Below are positions 13,450 to 25,600 of a DNA stretch of 64,000 bases, one piece after another. Location of the stretch: positions 9,830,539-9,894,538 of the forward strand of contig OY987248.1 in the NCBI GenBank assembly GCA_963920765.1, read 5' to 3'. The first letter of the stretch is position 1. The number at the start of each line of letters is the position of its first letter. A model generated the notes under the pieces. That model made no database searches, was not told the origin of the DNA, and was given only the letters and a program-made list of their open reading frames with translations. The translations under genes and the position numbers were made by a program. The DNA comes from Ulota crispa. Lineage: Eukaryota > Streptophyta > Bryopsida > Orthotrichales > Orthotrichaceae.

Positions 13450-14193
13450 CAATATTTTTATAATAGCATTATAACATTGTTGTAGTACTATTAAAAAAAT
13501 CAAAAATTGTGTACAAATATTGTACCACAAAATATTTATTTATCATTATAACAATCTTAATTGTTTAGTAAAATAGATTTGTATGTTTAATTCTATTACA
13601 ATACAAAATATATACAACTATATATATATAAATATAACAATTATATAATTATATGAGTATTGTATCTTTGTAAGAACAATGTAGTGTTATATAATATTTA
13701 TGGATTGTAAAAATACTATAAAATATACTACAATGCAATACAACATTAATATCGGCAAAGTATTCTAAAAATGCAGTATTGCAAGAGCATTATTTACGTA
13801 CTTAAGCCACTTTAGTAGTATTTTTGTAGTACTACAAAAATATTAAAAAAGCCCGTGACAATCTCGTGATGAGATTCCACCAAATTGGAGTTGCACTTCT
13901 TACAAAAATGTATGCTTTATCTTTTTTGAAAGACTTACAAAAGAGATAGATGAGACAAGGAAAGCTAAACAAACCTCAAATAAACACATTTATGATCAGA
14001 TTCCTGAAAATGTAAATATAAAGAAAAATAAAAAATAACATATATTTTTTCTATGCATCAAATGTAAAATACAAATACATTATGGAATCTACATCCAGGT
14101 TTTGCTTTTTGAGAATTGTTTGATTTTTCATTAGATTTTTTATTTGTTTCTTGACAAAAAAATAGTCTTACTATTTTCAAATTTTTGGCCAAT

Positions 14194-14451
14194 AACACCA
14201 TATTCATTAAATTGGGAAAAACAAAGGTACCATTTTGTACTCCACCTTAAACCCAAAAAGTTACCTTAAAACCAAATTCAAAGGTATCAAATTCAATTTA
14301 AGTCAGTAAGATTTTTTCCTCGCAAATTCCTCCTCTCAAGTGAGGGCAAATGTACCAAAAAAAACTCTGCAAGCTTGGTTTTAGGCGGTCACCTCAAACC
14401 TTCAAAAGTCCCAAAATGCACTGTTTTTCCCAATTTAAAGAATATGGTGTT
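14194..14451. mobile_element. MITE copy 2 (258 bp), TSD CAAT
   Basis: Terminal inverted repeats of about 29 bp with one mismatch: AACACCATATTC(A/T)TTAAATTGG at the left and its complement ending AATATGGTGTT at the right. CAAT occurs at 14190-14193 and again at 14452-14455. The interior is collinear with 1244-1500, including the shared CAAATTCCTCCTCTCA segment. Non-coding. Confidence 0.85.
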
Positions 14452-15121
14452 CAATGTTTCAAAAGTTTACTTGTAATTATTGAATCTAAATGATAGAAAT
14501 TGGCTAGCAAATCTTAAAATTTTTTTACGTTAATATGAGTAAAATCTTGTTAATCTATTACATGCAAAGGTATGCAATGTACAAATGCAAACATGTGCAG
14601 ATTGTTTCTTTTAAAAAAAACCTTGACATGAAAAGGCCACAAGTGTCAGTAGAATTCAATTTTTGAGAACATAAAGTGACTTGTCAGCCTTTGGTTGGAA
14701 GTTGGAAAGCTCAATAGCTGATCTTAGCACTAAGTTAACTTACATGAGGTCAAAATCATAGATTACCAACTTAAAACATTAGTAATTCTGTGAGTTATTC
14801 ATATTCACATTAATAGCATGTAGTTTAGGCTTACTTTGGAATTGGCGCACAGGTGTGTTAGCACATTGGGTCCTTCTTATTTCTTGTGCCGGACACTCCA
14901 AACCAGTGTTTGGAGAGAACCAGCGGTTAGTGTAGTGGCAACCAATTGAAATTGCAATAAACTTGGTTCAAACTTGAAACTACTGGATAAAAAACCGGTA
15001 TTTTCTTTCAAAAAATCTAAATATCGTATGCTTACAATAGAAATTTAGTAATTTCACAAAAAATAATTGGTATATGTTAGTCAAAATCCAGTTGAAACGG
15101 GAAAATGCTGGATTGTAGTTA

Positions 15122-15248
15122 CACTACGGGAAAACAGGCATTTTATGACTATGGTTTGTTATTGTCATGACTCATGAGTCATTTAGAATTATAAATGACT
15201 CACAACAATCATAAACCAGAGTCATAAAATGCCTGTTTTCTTGTAGTT
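15122..15248. mobile_element. CACTA-like miniature foldback element (127 bp)
   Basis: Starts CACTACGGGAAAACAGGC and ends GCCTGTTTTCTTGTAGTT, so the outer ~29 bases are nearly perfect inverted repeats with CATTTTATGAC continuing inward. CACTAC(A/G)(A/G)GAAAA is the typical terminus of plant CACTA (CMC) transposons; the last base of the right end is changed (GTT for GTG). Far too short to code. No clear 3-bp duplication is seen. Confidence 0.7.
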
Positions 15249-15826
15249 CTAGTGAAGCTAAAATTTCTTCTTGAACCCAGCTCTAGGCTTGCAATTGAAG
15301 TTCTCAATGAGCAGAACTAGGTTCTTTTAGACTTCATTACTATCAAAGCTAGTGCTTGCTTTTAGAAGATGCATTGTTTGGCATTCGTTTCAATGTTTTA
15401 GAGACAATAGCATTGTGTTCACAATAAAAACATGACGCATGTCCTTTACTTCTAGTCCCATAATGAGTATGAACTACTCTATTTGTTGAGCATAAATGCA
15501 CGAGTCTAGACATTGGCCATGGGCTTGGAACACTTTTTGACTCCCAAAATTCATAGTAATTTCAGTTTTGCACATAAAATTATGAATATTTTGCAGTCTC
15601 AATATTTCTTATCTTCTTACATAGGAAAAATATTTGTTGCCTCAAACTCTTTATAGATTGTTGTAGAATCTCTTAAATTATTGATTATGGATGCTTCCAC
15701 CTTACAAGAAAAGGATCAAGGATTAATTTGCCCTATCAAATCAGGGCAGGGGGAAGTCTCTTCCTAGACCCCTCCACAAGCATCGCATGTTGTTCCTTGA
15801 TGCTGCAGTCTCATTGCATGTCGGAA

Positions 15827-15840
15827 CCCCCCCCCCCCCC
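15827..15840. repeat. (C)14 homopolymer
   Basis: Run of 14 C on the + strand, at the start of the GC-rich island that leads to the E3 ligase gene. Homopolymers of this length are prone to length error in assemblies. Confidence 0.9.
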
Positions 15841-17552
15841 TTGTCCAGCGAATCCCCTTCCGACTCATCCCACCCTCCAATACCACACAACGTGGCCTCC
15901 GCCGTCCGATCGACGCTCGCTCCAGCAATTGGCTAACGGGAACCAATGGGAACAATGCATCTTCACAACGGTCATCCGGTCTACTTGCGGCTCTTTCGTT
16001 CGTCGCTCTTCCGTTCGTGCTCAAACCACTGACTACTGTATCACGTTTCGTCGGCTTGGATGTTGTCAAGTCGAATTTCCAATAATTAAGCCCAATTACA
16101 TTAGGCCGTGTGGCAATAAAGGCGAAATGGCAGGACAAGTGATAGTTGGGATAACGAAGGTGGACTGAAGCGTGGGCGTCAGTTCGTCGCCGTCGTCGTC
16201 GACGTGGTGGAGGGACGTATGTTAGTGGCAGGGTTTGGGCGAGAGATCAACGACGCCGCGGGCGTAACGGCAAATTGATCATTGCATGGTGCTCGTCCAG
16301 AAGATTAGTTGCGACGTCGTTGATGAGTGGGTGGGCAATGGGCATGGTGGAATTGGGAGGAGCTTTGCAGGGAAGGCACCCGAGCCGGAATGCTCAGCCA
16401 GAAGCTCGCACTCTGTCAAACGTCCACGCACGACGAGACATGACACTCCAGCCTGGCAACAAGCAAACCAGGCGCACGGATTCGTAGTTGGGAGGCTTGA
16501 GGCCGGGGCTTGAATCGGGGATGGTGACGTCGCGCAGGAACGACGCATGTTGGCGACGCTGCTGCGGCTGCTGGTCGTGAAGTGAGCTCTCCCGCACTAG
16601 CGCAACTGAAGCGAACATGGAACAGGGGAAGCTTAAGTAGCGCGGCGATGGCGGTGCACGTTATGTTTATTATTCCGGGCCCGTTTTGCTTCCTTGGCGT
16701 TGGTGATGTGAAGGCGACGTAAAATTACCACTGGTCGGGGGCGGCGTGCGGAGCAATGCGAATTAGCTGGTGCGGGAGCTTGGGATGCAAACTGGTTTAT
16801 TTGAATTTGTTGACGTGTGCTGTGGGCAATGACGAGGACTGTTTTCATTTGCCCTAGCTTCGGATTGCACGTTAAATCTTGTCCGCTTGAAGCGTTTCGC
16901 GGTGCGTTTGCATCTTCCATGCATTTGATAGCTTTGCTGATTTTGGGTCTCGGTCCATGCTGCCTGGGGGACGTCTACGAAAAATATGGCCGGGCATTGG
17001 TTGCGGGTACGGCGACGGCGGAGAGAGCTGCGTGACACGTGACAGTAGTTTGAGAGATTGAGTTCTAGATGAGGGTTTTCAAATTGGGTGCATCGTTTCT
17101 GCGTTCAAGTGCATGGGGTTTGTGCAAGAGCTGAACTTCTTGGGTATGGCGAATAATGAAAGAAGTAGAGGGGGAGAGACGTGATCGTACTATGCAACGT
17201 TAGATCTACAGCGATGGCCATGGCGGCGGATGCTGGCCGGGGGAGAATTTAGATCTTCTTGACGTGCAGATCGCATTTGATTGCTGGGTTTCCGCGTGTG
17301 CATGGTAACTTGGATGAAATCATGTCCATGCATGCTCCATCTTCTGATTGCATCTGGCTGATCTATTAATTTCTTGCTGCAGTGAAATGCTCTCGATATT
17401 TCATTGGAGATGGTGGCGGCTGGAGGAAGATTGGAGTCGACTTGACTGAGTGGCAGCATTTAGGGTGCTTATGACGGTGCCGAATGCGACGGCGTTGAAT
17501 TGTGTCGAAGGCCGAGGGGTGGCTGGTTGGGAAGGAACGATGGGGAGAGAGG
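15841..17552 (+). promoter_or_regulatory. GC-rich leader/promoter region of the E3 ligase gene
   Basis: Composition changes sharply from AT-rich to GC-rich here and stays so until the end of the gene at 19145. Long open frames on both strands (for example 15728-16168 +, 15764-16138 -, 16633-16920 -) have low-complexity, Arg-rich translations with no domain, as expected from GC-rich non-coding DNA. It probably holds the promoter and 5' UTR; no specific element is assigned. Confidence 0.45.
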
Positions 17553-19145
17553 ATGGGGAGAGAGGACGGGGCGTACCAGGAAGTGCGCGTCCCGAAGGCG
17601 CCGCTGCTGACGTGCCTGACGTGCCCGCTGTGCCACTACTTGATCCGCGAGGCGACCACCATCTCGGAGTGCCTGCACACGTTCTGTCGCGACTGCATCA
17701 CGGCGGAGCTGAGCCATGGCGAGGCGGATTGCTGCCCCATGTGCCACGTGAACCTGGGCACGCTCCCGCTGGAGAAGCTGCGCGCGGATCACCAACTGAA
17801 CGACCTGAAGGAGAAGCTGTTCCCGTGCAATGCGAAGAAGCGCAAGCCCGGAGTGTCGATCGGCAGCCCCGGGACGTCCAACGCCACCAGGCGCAAGGAG
17901 AGGTCGCTGTACTCGCTCGGGATGAAGGGACCGCCCGCCGTGAATCCGGGCTACGCCAGTCGCAAGACGCGGGCGCTGCCGGGCACGCACGGCGGCAGCA
18001 CGGACGAGGAGCTCGAGGATGAGGGCGATGATGAGGACGACGATGAGGACGACGAAGGCGACATCTCAGATGACTCGCCCACCACCATCCTGAAGCTGTC
18101 TCACAATGGCGGATCGCGACGGGCGTCTCCGGAGGAAGTCCGCGAAGCGAAGGTGTACCCGTATTCCGACCCCCGAAGGCGGGCAGAGGACTCGGCAGCG
18201 ACACCCCGAGGGGATGGGGAGCTGCATCTGCGAGGACCGAACGTGGAGCCGTGGTTGACGACGATGCTGAGAAAGCGGCTGGCTCAGGGTGTCCCCAACG
18301 GCAACAAGGCCTCCTCAGCATCGCTGCCGAAGCCGAGGATCGGTCGGGGCTCCCGAAAGAGCAACATTTCCCCCGTCCCCGCCCGAGCCCCTCAAGCTGA
18401 AGCGTTTCCATCGGCTCTGGACGCTCTGGCTCAAGTGGCCAACGCAAACGCCGGCTTGGAAGAGCCGGGGTCCGGGCCGGCGTCCCCGTCTCCCTCGCCC
18501 GAGCTGCCCACCCCAGGCAGCGGCAGCAGGGCCGTGCCCAGGCACAGGGACAGCAAGGAGGGAGTGCTGACCAAGGGCGGCTCCCCAGCTGCGACGAACG
18601 AGCTGTCGTTGCAGTCGCGTCTGAAACAAACTCTGAACGGCGCGATGGAGCGGCCTTCCGTGCCGCGGAACAACGCCCGTCGCTCACCTGGAGGCACGGC
18701 CGCAGGGCAGCCGTCCCTGACATCGACGAACGGCATCTGGTTCCACTTGGAATCAGGGGACGGTCAGGCGAGCGAGGACGCCCTGCCGGCGTTGTTGTCC
18801 CCGTTTGTGCGAGTCAAGAACGGCAAGCTGCCGGTGTACCACGTGAAGGCATATTTGGTGCAGAAGTTCTCGCATAAAGTGAAGAGCGAGATGGAGGTGG
18901 AGATCACGTGCCGGGGTCAGCCTGTTGTGTTGAGCCTCCCCCTGGAGAGCATCTGCGACATCTGGTTCAGCGCCCAGATCTCGGATCTACCGCAGGCCCA
19001 GCAAGCCCAAGGCCAAGCGCAAGCACAGGGGGAGACCTCGACGACCCCAACAGACGGAAGCAGTGCTCCCGCGGAGTTCCCGACGTCAAAAGATTTCCTG
19101 ATGGTGTTGACGTACAGACGACATCGGAAGCTCCGAATCAACTGA
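17553..19145 (+). CDS. RING-RAWUL E3 ubiquitin ligase, DRIP type
   Basis: Related to Arabidopsis DRIP1/DRIP2, Polycomb-like RING E3 ligases that ubiquitinate the stress regulator DREB2A in the nucleus. The ATG at 17553 gives 530 aa; the frame is open further upstream but only to a GTG. The RING is near the N-terminus: C24-x2-C27, C40-x-H42, C45-x2-C48, C61-x2-C64. A Ser/Pro-rich linker follows, with a strongly acidic stretch near residues 150-175. A RAWUL (ubiquitin-like) domain lies at about 393-472 (starts GIWFHLES, ends SICDIWF), followed by a Gln/Ala-rich tail. It is about 100 residues longer than DRIP1, mostly in the linker. The CDS has no intron and is much more GC-rich than its surroundings. 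The N- and C-terminal domains are clear; the substrate is unknown. Confidence 0.9.
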   Translation: MGREDGAYQEVRVPKAPLLTCLTCPLCHYLIREATTISECLHTFCRDCITAELSHGEADCCPMCHVNLGTLPLEKLRADHQLNDLKEKLFPCNAKKRKPGVSIGSPGTSNATRRKERSLYSLGMKGPPAVNPGYASRKTRALPGTHGGSTDEELEDEGDDEDDDEDDEGDISDDSPTTILKLSHNGGSRRASPEEVREAKVYPYSDPRRRAEDSAATPRGDGELHLRGPNVEPWLTTMLRKRLAQGVPNGNKASSASLPKPRIGRGSRKSNISPVPARAPQAEAFPSALDALAQVANANAGLEEPGSGPASPSPSPELPTPGSGSRAVPRHRDSKEGVLTKGGSPAATNELSLQSRLKQTLNGAMERPSVPRNNARRSPGGTAAGQPSLTSTNGIWFHLESGDGQASEDALPALLSPFVRVKNGKLPVYHVKAYLVQKFSHKVKSEMEVEITCRGQPVVLSLPLESICDIWFSAQISDLPQAQQAQGQAQAQGETSTTPTDGSSAPAEFPTSKDFLMVLTYRRHRKLRIN

Positions 19146-22100
19146 GGCATGGCATTCGGGTTTGGTTCAATTTTCTTCGTGTGCTGCTGGAGCGGTGCAG
19201 ATGCGTGCAAGTCCTGGAGACGTGTTGCTGCACAGACGCTTGCTCTGTGGGAGGGCAGCACCACTAATGTAGCAGTGCAGCACAATCTCAGGGACGTGTG
19301 TGAGCAGGAGGAGGCAAGGTGGGAGCTGGAGAGGGTGCATTGGAGGTTGCCAGGGGTATGGAGAGATTATTGTCATGGAGCCCAAGGGTGGCGATTTTGT
19401 AGATGAACTGACTGCCATTGTACCGTGGTAGTTTATTGTTTTGGAGCTACCTCCGACATTGAGTGGCGTGGCATATCGATTTCAGGGACGAAAGTAGTTT
19501 GCTTCTGGACGGTATACATGATAGGAGAGTAGACCATCATGATACTAGGATTTCAAAGACTGGATTTTAAGAAAGATTTTTATCAGAGCTCGTGCGCAGG
19601 AACCTGAATTGATTATTTGTGGTGTTGCAAGGTGCTGAATTTGGGATTTGCCATGTGCATTTGGGCTTTCAAAGTTGCTTGCAAAGTGCTGAATCTGATA
19701 TCTGCCATATGCATTTGGGCTTAATTTGCAACTTTTTGTAGTGAGATTCGATTTGCTTCATGGCGTACGCTGCTGTAATTGCTTCCAACGCCCCCACATC
19801 TGTTATTTTGTACCGCCAATGCACGATTTGGTTGGAGGACTTGGTTTGCAGGGGAGTTGTTTATCTTAACTGTGGGATGTACTATATTAATTAATCAACT
19901 TAGAAGTAACCATCTCTTCATTTGTATTATACAAACCTTTGTTAATAAGAAAAGAAGTCATGATACTACAATCTAAGCTGTTGGCTTACCTTCCCTAGGT
20001 CCCTTCAACTCTTGGAGGTTTATTTGTATTCTTTACTGTAAAACTTCTCAAATTTAAGGGAATGTTAACTCTAAAAAGAGTATGACACTAGTCCTCACAC
20101 ATCAATGATACATGAAGGGATACAGTTGAGTGTTCTCAAACCAATTACAAGTGAAGGAGTAGGTAGAGAGTTTGCTAAAAACGTTGGTATTACACCATTT
20201 GTTTAGCTCTTGCTTCTTGCAACAAAGATATGCCAAGAGGGACAAAGATTGAGTTCATTTGTTACAAGAATAAGTTGTAGAAATACAACTTTAAGTAATG
20301 CAACATAATTGAACCTTGAACTCTCTTTGAACAACTACAATCATATGGAATGCTTGTCTACAACAATAAAAAAGAATCCACAAAAGCAAATTGTTTGATC
20401 TAAATTATGAGGGACCTTCCAACACTTGTATCATGCAAAAAGTTTACTATAGTACTCAAGAGAATCCAACCTTTAGACACAACAAGTTCACCTATGACTT
20501 ATTCCAAGAGATGAGAGATTGAACCATAGTATCTCCTAGGCCCAAGTCAAATTCTTGGTGTATTCTTACAATTTTTGCCTTAGTAACTTTACAATTGATC
20601 GATACAATTGTAACACCTTGAGCCCCTTGCGATCAAGCATTGAATTTCCAAGAATCCTGTATATCCCATGCTAGTTACTCTATACACTAGTAAAAAACTT
20701 CCTCTATCAATACTCCAAAAAAACCCTTGGAGAGAGACTAAATCAAGTCTTACAAAAGACACAATCTATAATCAAAACAAACATAAAGGATATAGGTTGA
20801 TTCCATATTCCTATGAAGCTTGCATGTAGTTAAACCATTCCCAATAGAGATTTGGTATTGCTCCTCATTTTATACAACAAAATATAGTGTATCACTTAGG
20901 CATTTATACTAGGACAATAAATCATGCCCTGTTGGGGTGATTGATAGAAGCCTATCACCATAAGCCAACAATTCCTAGAAGAAAAAAAATTGACACACAA
21001 GTCTTGTAAGAGATATAAGTTGCAAACTTTTCAACACAATGACACAAAAAAATCCCCTCAATGTTCTTTGAGCTTCTCACAAGATGATTGACCCCTGTTT
21101 GGAACATCAAGTGAACAAAAACAAGTCCCATGCATATAATAACTTTGTTTTTTGATTTTTTTCAAGTGTAAGTTGTTAGATTCTTATATGAGTTTTTTCA
21201 TATTTGCACAATATAGATTTCTAAAAGAACTATATAGTGTTATTCCATAGTTCAAATAACAAGGTATGTTTCACTACAAAAATTACCTTCTTTACTTCAA
21301 CAAAATGGGCCCTTCAAAGATGACCTTGGAAAGTAAGCACAAGATTTTTTTTAGTAATCACTATTAACTACAATTTTTAACATCTTGAATTTTAAGGAAG
21401 AAAAAAAAACATGTCAAGAATCATTATTTATCAATTTGTAATCCATTTAGAAAGAAATTTGAAATACCTATTACAAATGTTATTGATGAATATTGGTGAG
21501 TACAATGATGCATCTTATTGTATGGATACTATTGATGGATTTTAATCTAAAGGTCTTTTTGGAAGTCATTATTTGAACACATTGCATATTGTAGCACATC
21601 TTTACATTCTTATAACAATGTCAACAGCATTTATGTTTTCAAAGGAGCACCATAAACAAAGACCTAAACTAAAGAATAAAGAATGCCATGAAAGAAGACG
21701 TCAAACTCGTGCAATTGTTCAAGAAAACTGTTAAGAAGATGAAAACTCTAGACTCTTAATCATTTACAAAATATTCAATATCTTCATTAAAGTAAACCTA
21801 CCAAAGGTAGGATATGCACTTAGTCAAGTTATTCAATAAAAGAGGCCAACCTTGATCCAATAAAAGATTATTCATTTATAGCTAAACCAAGAAGATATTA
21901 TTCATTTACAAAGTCTATTCACTAGAGGTGGTAAGCTTTTAGACAAATTCTACTATATTGCTATTAACCAATACCATTTATCAAGGTGCCCTTAACCATC
22001 TTGAGTAAAATTACTCTTCAAAAACCTCTAAAAAAGCAAAAGGTAACAATATCTTGCTCTCATTTATGTACCATATTGGAATCCCAAAAATCTTTTCTTA

Positions 22101-22636
22101 AGATACCTCAATGATACAAACTCTAACTCTTATTGTGAAAGCAAACTCTAGAGCCATTGACTATGGTAGGACATCTACATTTCAAGTAAGGCAAAGGTAC
22201 TTTGAACTTTGGTAAACAACAAGGGGTTTCAAAGTTTAGTACTTTTCATCACCAAAGACATGTGTGATTTGACACATATTTTATCATTATAAAACCAACT
22301 TTGTTGCGGAATTGAAAAATAAAATAAAATAACAAGGTTGGTGTTGGAACCTTGGAGATAACAATGTGTTGTCATGATTATGCATGTTTAGGGTTCTTTA
22401 TCCTTAAACATCTCACTTTTGCCGCAACATGCCCGTAAGTTTTGTCAAGGAATTTTCTTCACCTATTGTATATGAGGAAAGTAGACAACAAAAGCAGGTG
22501 TTGCAAAGCTATTTTATCTTAGGTTCTTCACGATACCCATTTTTTTATCCTAACTTTTAAACCCCTTTGTGAGAATTCATTTATTCCAACAATGAGAAAT
22601 CTCTTAAGAAAAAGGATTAAAGTGTGATGCACGTAC
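19146..22636. other. 3' flank and AT-rich spacer
   Basis: The first ~800 bases after the E3 ligase stop are mixed composition and probably hold its 3' UTR. From about 19.9 kb the sequence is AT-rich with no gene recognised. The last exon of the minus-strand GNAT gene should lie between about 20 and 22.6 kb, but I could not identify it. Confidence 0.5.
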
Positions 22637-25600
22637 CTTCTCACTTTGAGTTTGGCTGCAATCGCCCACTGGAGAAGGCAAGGATAAAGCCTCCCAAGCA
22701 CATGAAATGCAGGAAGAGGGTCAGATACAGGGATTTGGAGGCACACCTCCCTAAACAACGTCACCAACACTTCTTCTGACTCTGCCACCGTATGGCCCAC
22801 TAGATTGAAGCCTGTTGTGTATGCCCTGCACATGCACCAGTATAGATCCGGGTAAGACAGGGTATCGACAAATATTGTAACTAATTGCATATTTGGATAC
22901 CGTTTTTGTAGAATGTCTAGACCAAGCTTAGGTATCCAACAACAAGCAAAGATGCCAATGAATGCTTATGTGACCAAGAAGTGTGAGTTTGAGTTAGAAA
23001 ATGCAATGAGACAAGGACATGTACATTATATAACATTCTTGGATTCCTTGAGTGTGCAACTTGTTTGTAACATGGATGTAATGGACAACGATTAATTTCA
23101 AATGCTTACTATAATAGGAGCTCATGGAAAGAATACATTCAAGTATGCTTAGAAAGTTAGTTTGGTCTATTTGTCCAACTATGTGACTTGTTTGACAATT
23201 GGGTGCTTTTTTAGTTTTGTGCAAAGCTTTGGATCAAGGCATATTGGGATGGAAGAAGAAAGGATACAAGCAATTGCAAACATGAGGATCTAGCTTCTAG
23301 AGACTTCTTAGGTTAGAATTTACTTTGCCTCAAAAGCTTTAAATCTACATGCTTCATCCCCCTTGCACTCTTAAGCATTAAGAGTTGTGAAAAGTCAAAT
23401 TTTTCTACTAGTGAAACATAAAGATTCAGAAAATGTCACATTCATTGTAGAGAGCATGCATGATATTTGCAGATTGGTCAATGCCTCAATCTCTTCTACA
23501 AGCTCCTTCATGTAAGTAGCTTTTACTACTCTCTTTACAATTTCTAGGTGAGATGAAGATTGTACACAAAAAGAACATTATGCTATATTCAACAGATATT
23601 GGACTATGCAAAACTATTTGGAGATCTTCCAAGGTTTGAACAATACAAGACAAACTTCTGGGAGATCTCCTTGTGTTATGCACATATCCATAATCTCTTT
23701 ATTTTTAGATGATTACTTACAAATTTTATTTAGTCCATAATTAGTTAAATACATCTATTAGAGTCTTCAAATTTTTCCATGGTATGTTAAAATTCTATTG
23801 AAATGCACAAAGTTGTTCCAAAGATGCAAACAACATGGTATGGAAGTTTAGATTACAACAATCAGAGAGAAAGAGCAATTTAAATTGGTAGCATGTTGAT
23901 ATCTTATGAGCTTTTTCAAGGTTTGGGAACATACACAAGTTCTCCATCTTGAGTGGCAACCCATGCATTCGAGAGGAGCATTTGTATTTCCTGCTCCCGC
24001 CCAAGTTTGTTGGTTTTGATGTGAAGGTTGTTGCAAGCTTTCACATCAGCATCCTCCATTTTCCGAACATGCACTCCTGCTTCATTTTCAAGAGCTTGGC
24101 ATCATCAAACCCACTTGATATTGAAATCCCAAGCTTGCAAATTTTTGGTAGTGAGGTAATCCGCCATGGCATTAGCACATGGTGTACCTCCTCTAAGTGC
24201 CTAAATGGCCAATAGTGGCCCTTTGTATGTGTAAACATGTTGAAATGAATCATGTAGGATGCTTCAAAGAAGGTAGCAACATATCCCTACAAAGAAAAAA
24301 CTATAACTTACATTATTTGATAACAACAATATGATTTGAACCTACATAATAGTTGAGTAAATAAGCTTTTCAGTTGACCATTTCACTTTCAGTTCAAACA
24401 CTAAGGGCATCTCCACACCTCCAAAGCTTCATCACTTAGGAGCCCAACGCTCCTTGTTTCAAAAGTTGACCACGTGGTTCCCCCATCTGTCTAACTAGGT
24501 ACATTAACTTTGAACCAACGCAAGTCTCCTTGTTTGCAAGAGCAGATAAATTCTCTATCATTTGTTATTCAACTTACTAATCATGGAAGAAAAGGTTGTA
24601 CGTGAAAGAGCTATTGTGTTACTTGTGTACAAAGAAATTACAATTTTGATTGTGCAAGAAAGAATATTGTAATAGGATTCATGCATTGACTACTCCCTTT
24701 TCATCCAAAAGTCCCCCCAACTTGATGTTTTGCAATGCGGGTGCAGATGCGTTAGAGACTATCTCCGGCAAACATGCGGCATGTTCCTTCTCTAGATGAG
24801 CTAAAAAGAATCATTTGAAAAGCATAAAAGAACTGCTTCCCATTTTTCAAGAAAAAAATATATAGATAGGGAAGTACCATGATTAACCAAAAGCACGTCC
24901 TTTGAAAGGGATTTCCTATTATATGTTTATTCATTTGTTTTTTTTCTTTTTTAATCACAAAGGAGGGTCAATAATGGTGAATTTACCTGGGAGAGGTTGG
25001 TACCCAACAGAGTGGCTTGCAGACAAAGCTTGCACACTTGTCACACAACCCTCAAAATCTATCCAAGTGTCTACTGGCACAAACCCCAAACTCGCATACA
25101 GCGCAAAACTGGTCGTATTGGCAACAACCTTCACAACACAAGAGCCAACAAGGTATTAGGCTTGTAAAACCACTATTATTCCTTCAACAACCAAACCAGA
25201 AGGGCAAATTTTGAACAACATATTGATGCAAAGATGTCCCAAATCTTCACGAGCATATCAAAGTTGTTTTATCTATATTTATAGATTCTTGTGTTCATTT
25301 TCAAACATTTGGACAATACAATTGTCCACACGTTCCTCTTCAAAAATACCATGCTTCAAAGCAATACAAGTATGTTTCACTTTTGAAACAATACTTTTTT
25401 CTAGTTCAAAAACGTATTTGGTAAAAAGTAGACTCCAATAAAGAAAGAAGAGTTCAAAAATCTATACAAACGGCAATATTTAGAGCTTTTACTTGGTGTT
25501 GCTTTTATTTTAATGTTGAGACCTTGTAAAACCTAGTGAAAATAAATCTACAATCAAATTTAAGAAAAATCTTTAAATTCAATGATTTAGGAGTTGTCCA

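Larger units (their letters stand above)
5131..15727. other. Repeat-rich AT-rich spacer
   Basis: No intact gene is recognised over 10.6 kb. The spacer holds TTAA-flanked elements (5830-6690, 7449-8503 and a half copy at 8724), a decayed ORF region (about 11.1-12.3 kb), an (AT)n tract, a second MITE copy and a CACTA-like mini-element, each listed separately. A short TTTAGGG pair lies near 5300. The rest (9.1-11.0, 12.3-13.4 and 13.5-14.2 kb) is low-complexity AT-rich sequence in which nothing further is seen. Confidence 0.6.

Noticed and set aside
13339..13530. 63-aa minus-strand frame
   Set aside because: Product of the (AT)n microsatellite.
15728..16168. 146-aa + strand frame and its antisense partner
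   Set aside because: Spans the C14 homopolymer, has low-complexity composition and overlaps an equally long opposite frame; best explained by GC-rich non-coding DNA.
17698..18723. 341-aa minus-strand frame
   Set aside because: Antisense shadow of the GC-rich E3 ligase gene; Arg/Pro/Ser-rich with no domain, while the + strand encodes RING and RAWUL domains.
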